Assembly (NCBI GenBank): GCA_018432315.1
Contig: JAHDLB010000023.1
Coordinates: 1 to 64,000 of the forward strand
From: Anaerolineae bacterium
GTDB taxonomy: Bacteria > Chloroflexota > Anaerolineae > Aggregatilineales > Aggregatilineaceae
Direction of reading: 5' to 3'
DNA: 64,000 nucleotides
Shown here: in pieces, positions 62,169 through 64,000 of the stretch
How positions within the stretch are numbered: position 1 is the stretch's first letter
Layout: each line of letters starts with the position of its first letter
The notes under the pieces: generated by a model
Database searches by the model: none
The model's input: only the letters and a program-made list of their open reading frames with translations
What the model was told of the DNA's origin: nothing
Translations under genes and position numbers: made by a program

Positions 62169-63699
62169 GCTCATCCTCCGCCAGGGGGGCGATGGCTTCC
62201 TCGATCGTGCCGAGCAGCGCCTCCCGATCGGCCTCGCTCAGTGGCTTTCGCTTGTGGATTCTCTCGTAGAGGTCGGGCTGTTTTCTGGCGGCAGCGGCAC
62301 GGATCGCTCGTTCTGCTTCGGCGATCCGGTCCGGGGGCAGAATGTCCAGGGCGCCTTCGGTCACAGCCAGCAGCACGGCGATCTGGTCGGCGGCGGACAG
62401 CGGGGCATATTGGGTTTGCTTCAGCGTTTCGCGGACGCGCCGCCCGCGCTCGATCGTCTGGCGTGTCTCTTTGTCGAGCTGTGTGCCAAAGCGCGCGAAG
62501 GCTTCTAACTCCTCGAACTGGGTGTAGGACAGGCGCAGGTCGCCGGCCACCGCCCGGAACGCCGGGAGCTGGGCTTTGCCGCCCACGCGCGACACCGACC
62601 GGCCAATGTCCACGGCGGGCAGCACGCCGCGTTGGAACAGCGTCGGCGAGAGGTAGATCTGGCCGTCGGTGATCGAGATCAGGTTGGTTGGAATGTACGC
62701 GGAGATGTTCTGCGCCTCGGTTTCGACGATCGGCAGCGCCGTCATCGAGCCGCCGCCCAGGTCCGGGTGCAGGTGCGTTGCGCGCTCGAGCAGGCGCGAA
62801 TGGATGTAGAAGATGTCGCCCGGAAACGCTTCGCGGCCCGGCGGACGGCGCAGCAGCAGCGACAGCTCGCGATAGGCCCGCGCGTGGTGCGTCAGGTCAT
62901 CGTAGATAATCAACACGTCGCGTCCCTGTTCCATGAAGTACTCGCCGATCGAAGTCGCGGCATACGGCGCGTTATATTGCAGGCCGGGCGCGTCCTGCCC
63001 GGTCGCCAGCACGACGATCGTGTAATCCATCGCGCCGTGTTCCTGCAGATCGCTGATCACCTTCGCCACCGACGCATTGCGCTGTCCAATGGCACAGTAG
63101 ATGCAGATCACGTCTTTGTCGCGCTGGTTGATGATCGTGTCCAGCGCGATCGCGGTCTTGCCGGTCTGGCGGTCGCCGACGATCAGCTCGCGCTGCCCGC
63201 GCCCGATCGGGAACAACGCGTCGATCACTTTGATCCCGGTTTGCAGCGGCATGGTCACCGGCGCGCGGTCCATGATGGCCGGGGCGTCCCGCTCGATGGG
63301 CAGGCGATCGGCTGTTCCCAGCAGCTCGCGCCCATCCAGGGGGCGGCCCAACGCGTCGATCACCCGGCCCAACAGGGCCTCGCCGACCGGAATGTCGGCC
63401 ACCCGCCCGGTGCGATAGGCTTCCATGCCGGCGTACAGCCCCTGGTTGCTGTCCAGCAGGACGACGCCCACTTGGCCCGGGTCGAGGTTGAACGCCATGC
63501 CCAGCCGCCCATCGGCAAACTCGATCAGCTCCTGGGACTGCGTGCCGGGGAGCCCCTGGACGTGTACCGTGCTGCTACCCACGCTGACCAGCGTGCCAAT
63601 CTCGTCGACGCGCAGCGCTACATCGTGGCTTTCCAGCACGTGATCCAGCGTCGAGAGCACGTCGCCTACCACGGCGGTGAGTTCTGGCCTGTCGCTCAT
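62155..63699 (-). CDS. atpA: N-type ATPase alpha subunit
   Basis: 514 residues, full length for F1 alpha. Walker A is [15 protein letters not shown], Walker B is [10 protein letters not shown], and [33 protein letters not shown] (in part) matches alpha. The catalytic arginine region [15 protein letters not shown] is present. The order b - alpha - gamma, without a separate delta gene between b and alpha and with no beta or epsilon after gamma, is that of N-ATPase operons (atpDCQRBEFAG). These enzymes typically pump Na+ or H+ by ATP hydrolysis. The ATG overlaps the b-subunit stop (ATGA). Confidence 0.95.
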   Translation of the reverse strand: MSDRPELTAVVGDVLSTLDHVLESHDVALRVDEIGTLVSVGSSTVHVQGLPGTQSQELIEFADGRLGMAFNLDPGQVGVVLLDSNQGLYAGMEAYRTGRVADIPVGEALLGRVIDALGRPLDGRELLGTADRLPIERDAPAIMDRAPVTMPLQTGIKVIDALFPIGRGQRELIVGDRQTGKTAIALDTIINQRDKDVICIYCAIGQRNASVAKVISDLQEHGAMDYTIVVLATGQDAPGLQYNAPYAATSIGEYFMEQGRDVLIIYDDLTHHARAYRELSLLLRRPPGREAFPGDIFYIHSRLLERATHLHPDLGGGSMTALPIVETEAQNISAYIPTNLISITDGQIYLSPTLFQRGVLPAVDIGRSVSRVGGKAQLPAFRAVAGDLRLSYTQFEELEAFARFGTQLDKETRQTIERGRRVRETLKQTQYAPLSAADQIAVLLAVTEGALDILPPDRIAEAERAIRAAAARKQPDLYERIHKRKPLSEADREALLGTIEEAIAPLAEDEHGDA

Positions 63700-64000
63700 T
63701 GGGCGCTTGCCTCCGCAGCGTCTGGCTGCGCCGCTTCTTCGGGCGGGCCAGCGGGGTCTGCGATGGTGGGCATGTCGCCTGCCAGCGCCTCGACAACGCG
63801 CTCCTCCAGCAGGTTCAGGTAGTCTCGCAGGTTCCAACCAAGCTGGTAGTCACCCGTTTTCAGCAGGATCCCGCTGATCAGGTCCGCGTTCACGTCGAAC
63901 CGCAGCGCCACGTGATTCCCAACCTGCTGCTGCAGGATATCGGCCAGGCGCTCGCGCGTTTCATCGGACAGTTCGAACGCGCTGTGAATCACCATCTCGC
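63696..64000 (-). CDS. atpF: N-type ATPase b subunit (with delta-like C-terminus), partial
   Basis: The gene extends beyond the right edge; about 101 C-terminal residues are visible. [23 protein letters not shown] followed by [31 protein letters not shown] (in part) is the delta-like stator domain fused to b in N-ATPases. The Ala-, Pro- and Glu-rich tail ([17 protein letters not shown]) is low-complexity. The stop overlaps the alpha start by 4 bp. The membrane and coiled-coil parts lie outside the window. Confidence 0.85.
   Translation of the reverse strand, partial: EMVIHSAFELSDETRERLADILQQQVGNHVALRFDVNADLISGILLKTGDYQLGWNLRDYLNLLEERVVEALAGDMPTIADPAGPPEEAAQPDAAEASAQ

Overview
The window is GC-rich, densely coded DNA with no rRNA, tRNA, CRISPR array or insertion sequence that I can recognise. 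Many LacI-regulated sugar importers lacking their own ATPase, frequent GTG/TTG starts, tandem OmpR-type two-component systems, an N-type ATPase and a SARP/AAA/TPR regulator suggest a Chloroflexota bacterium, probably Anaerolineae-like. This is inference from gene content; no marker gene is present.

Layout. 1-3.6 kb (minus): the end of a Gfo/Idh/MocA oxidoreductase operon with its LacI regulator, then a DprE1/DprE2-like oxidase-reductase pair. 3.9-17.0 kb (plus): an arabinoside utilisation island with two LacI regulators, two binding protein-permease sets, a GH127 and a GH51 arabinofuranosidase, and two sets of paired LacI-type operators. 17.1-28.9 kb (minus): one eight-gene operon running from a very large tandem-domain solute-binding protein through an FtsX/MacB-type ABC exporter (permease, adaptor, two ATPases) and a LysM protein to a histidine kinase and response regulator. 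A small secreted protein beside it carries the same promoter repeats. 29.9-40.9 kb: single genes (GNAT, DinB-like, asparagine synthase, TPR membrane protein, patatin, alpha/beta hydrolase) and a peptide-type ABC importer without ATPases. 41.0-46.4 kb (minus): a second, paralogous response regulator - kinase - tandem solute-binding protein set. 46.5-55.0 kb (minus): a beta-propeller protein, a sulfate-type ABC importer with a GspE-N/Usp fusion protein, and a third two-component system whose predicted binding box sits on the importer promoter. 55.1-61.2 kb: a DUF4760-like membrane protein, an OsmC protein and an ArsM-like methyltransferase (minus), and a divergent SARP-AAA-TPR regulator (plus). 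61.3-64 kb (minus): the b, alpha and gamma end of an N-type ATPase operon.

The most notable observation is at 56-61 kb. The methyltransferase and the divergent regulator each carry one in-frame TGA, after which the reading frame and the protein family continue. In both genes a perfect or near-perfect stem-loop follows, with a 5-nt loop beginning T-G exactly 17 nt after the TGA, which matches the geometry of a bacterial SECIS element. In the methyltransferase the TGA occupies the position of the catalytic cysteine of ArsM/AS3MT enzymes. I therefore read both as full-length selenoproteins: an enzyme and its probable regulator. The second notable observation is the duplicated tandem solute-binding protein plus two-component module. 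These binding proteins have no import permeases, and the modules carry clear 10-11 bp direct-repeat regulator boxes.
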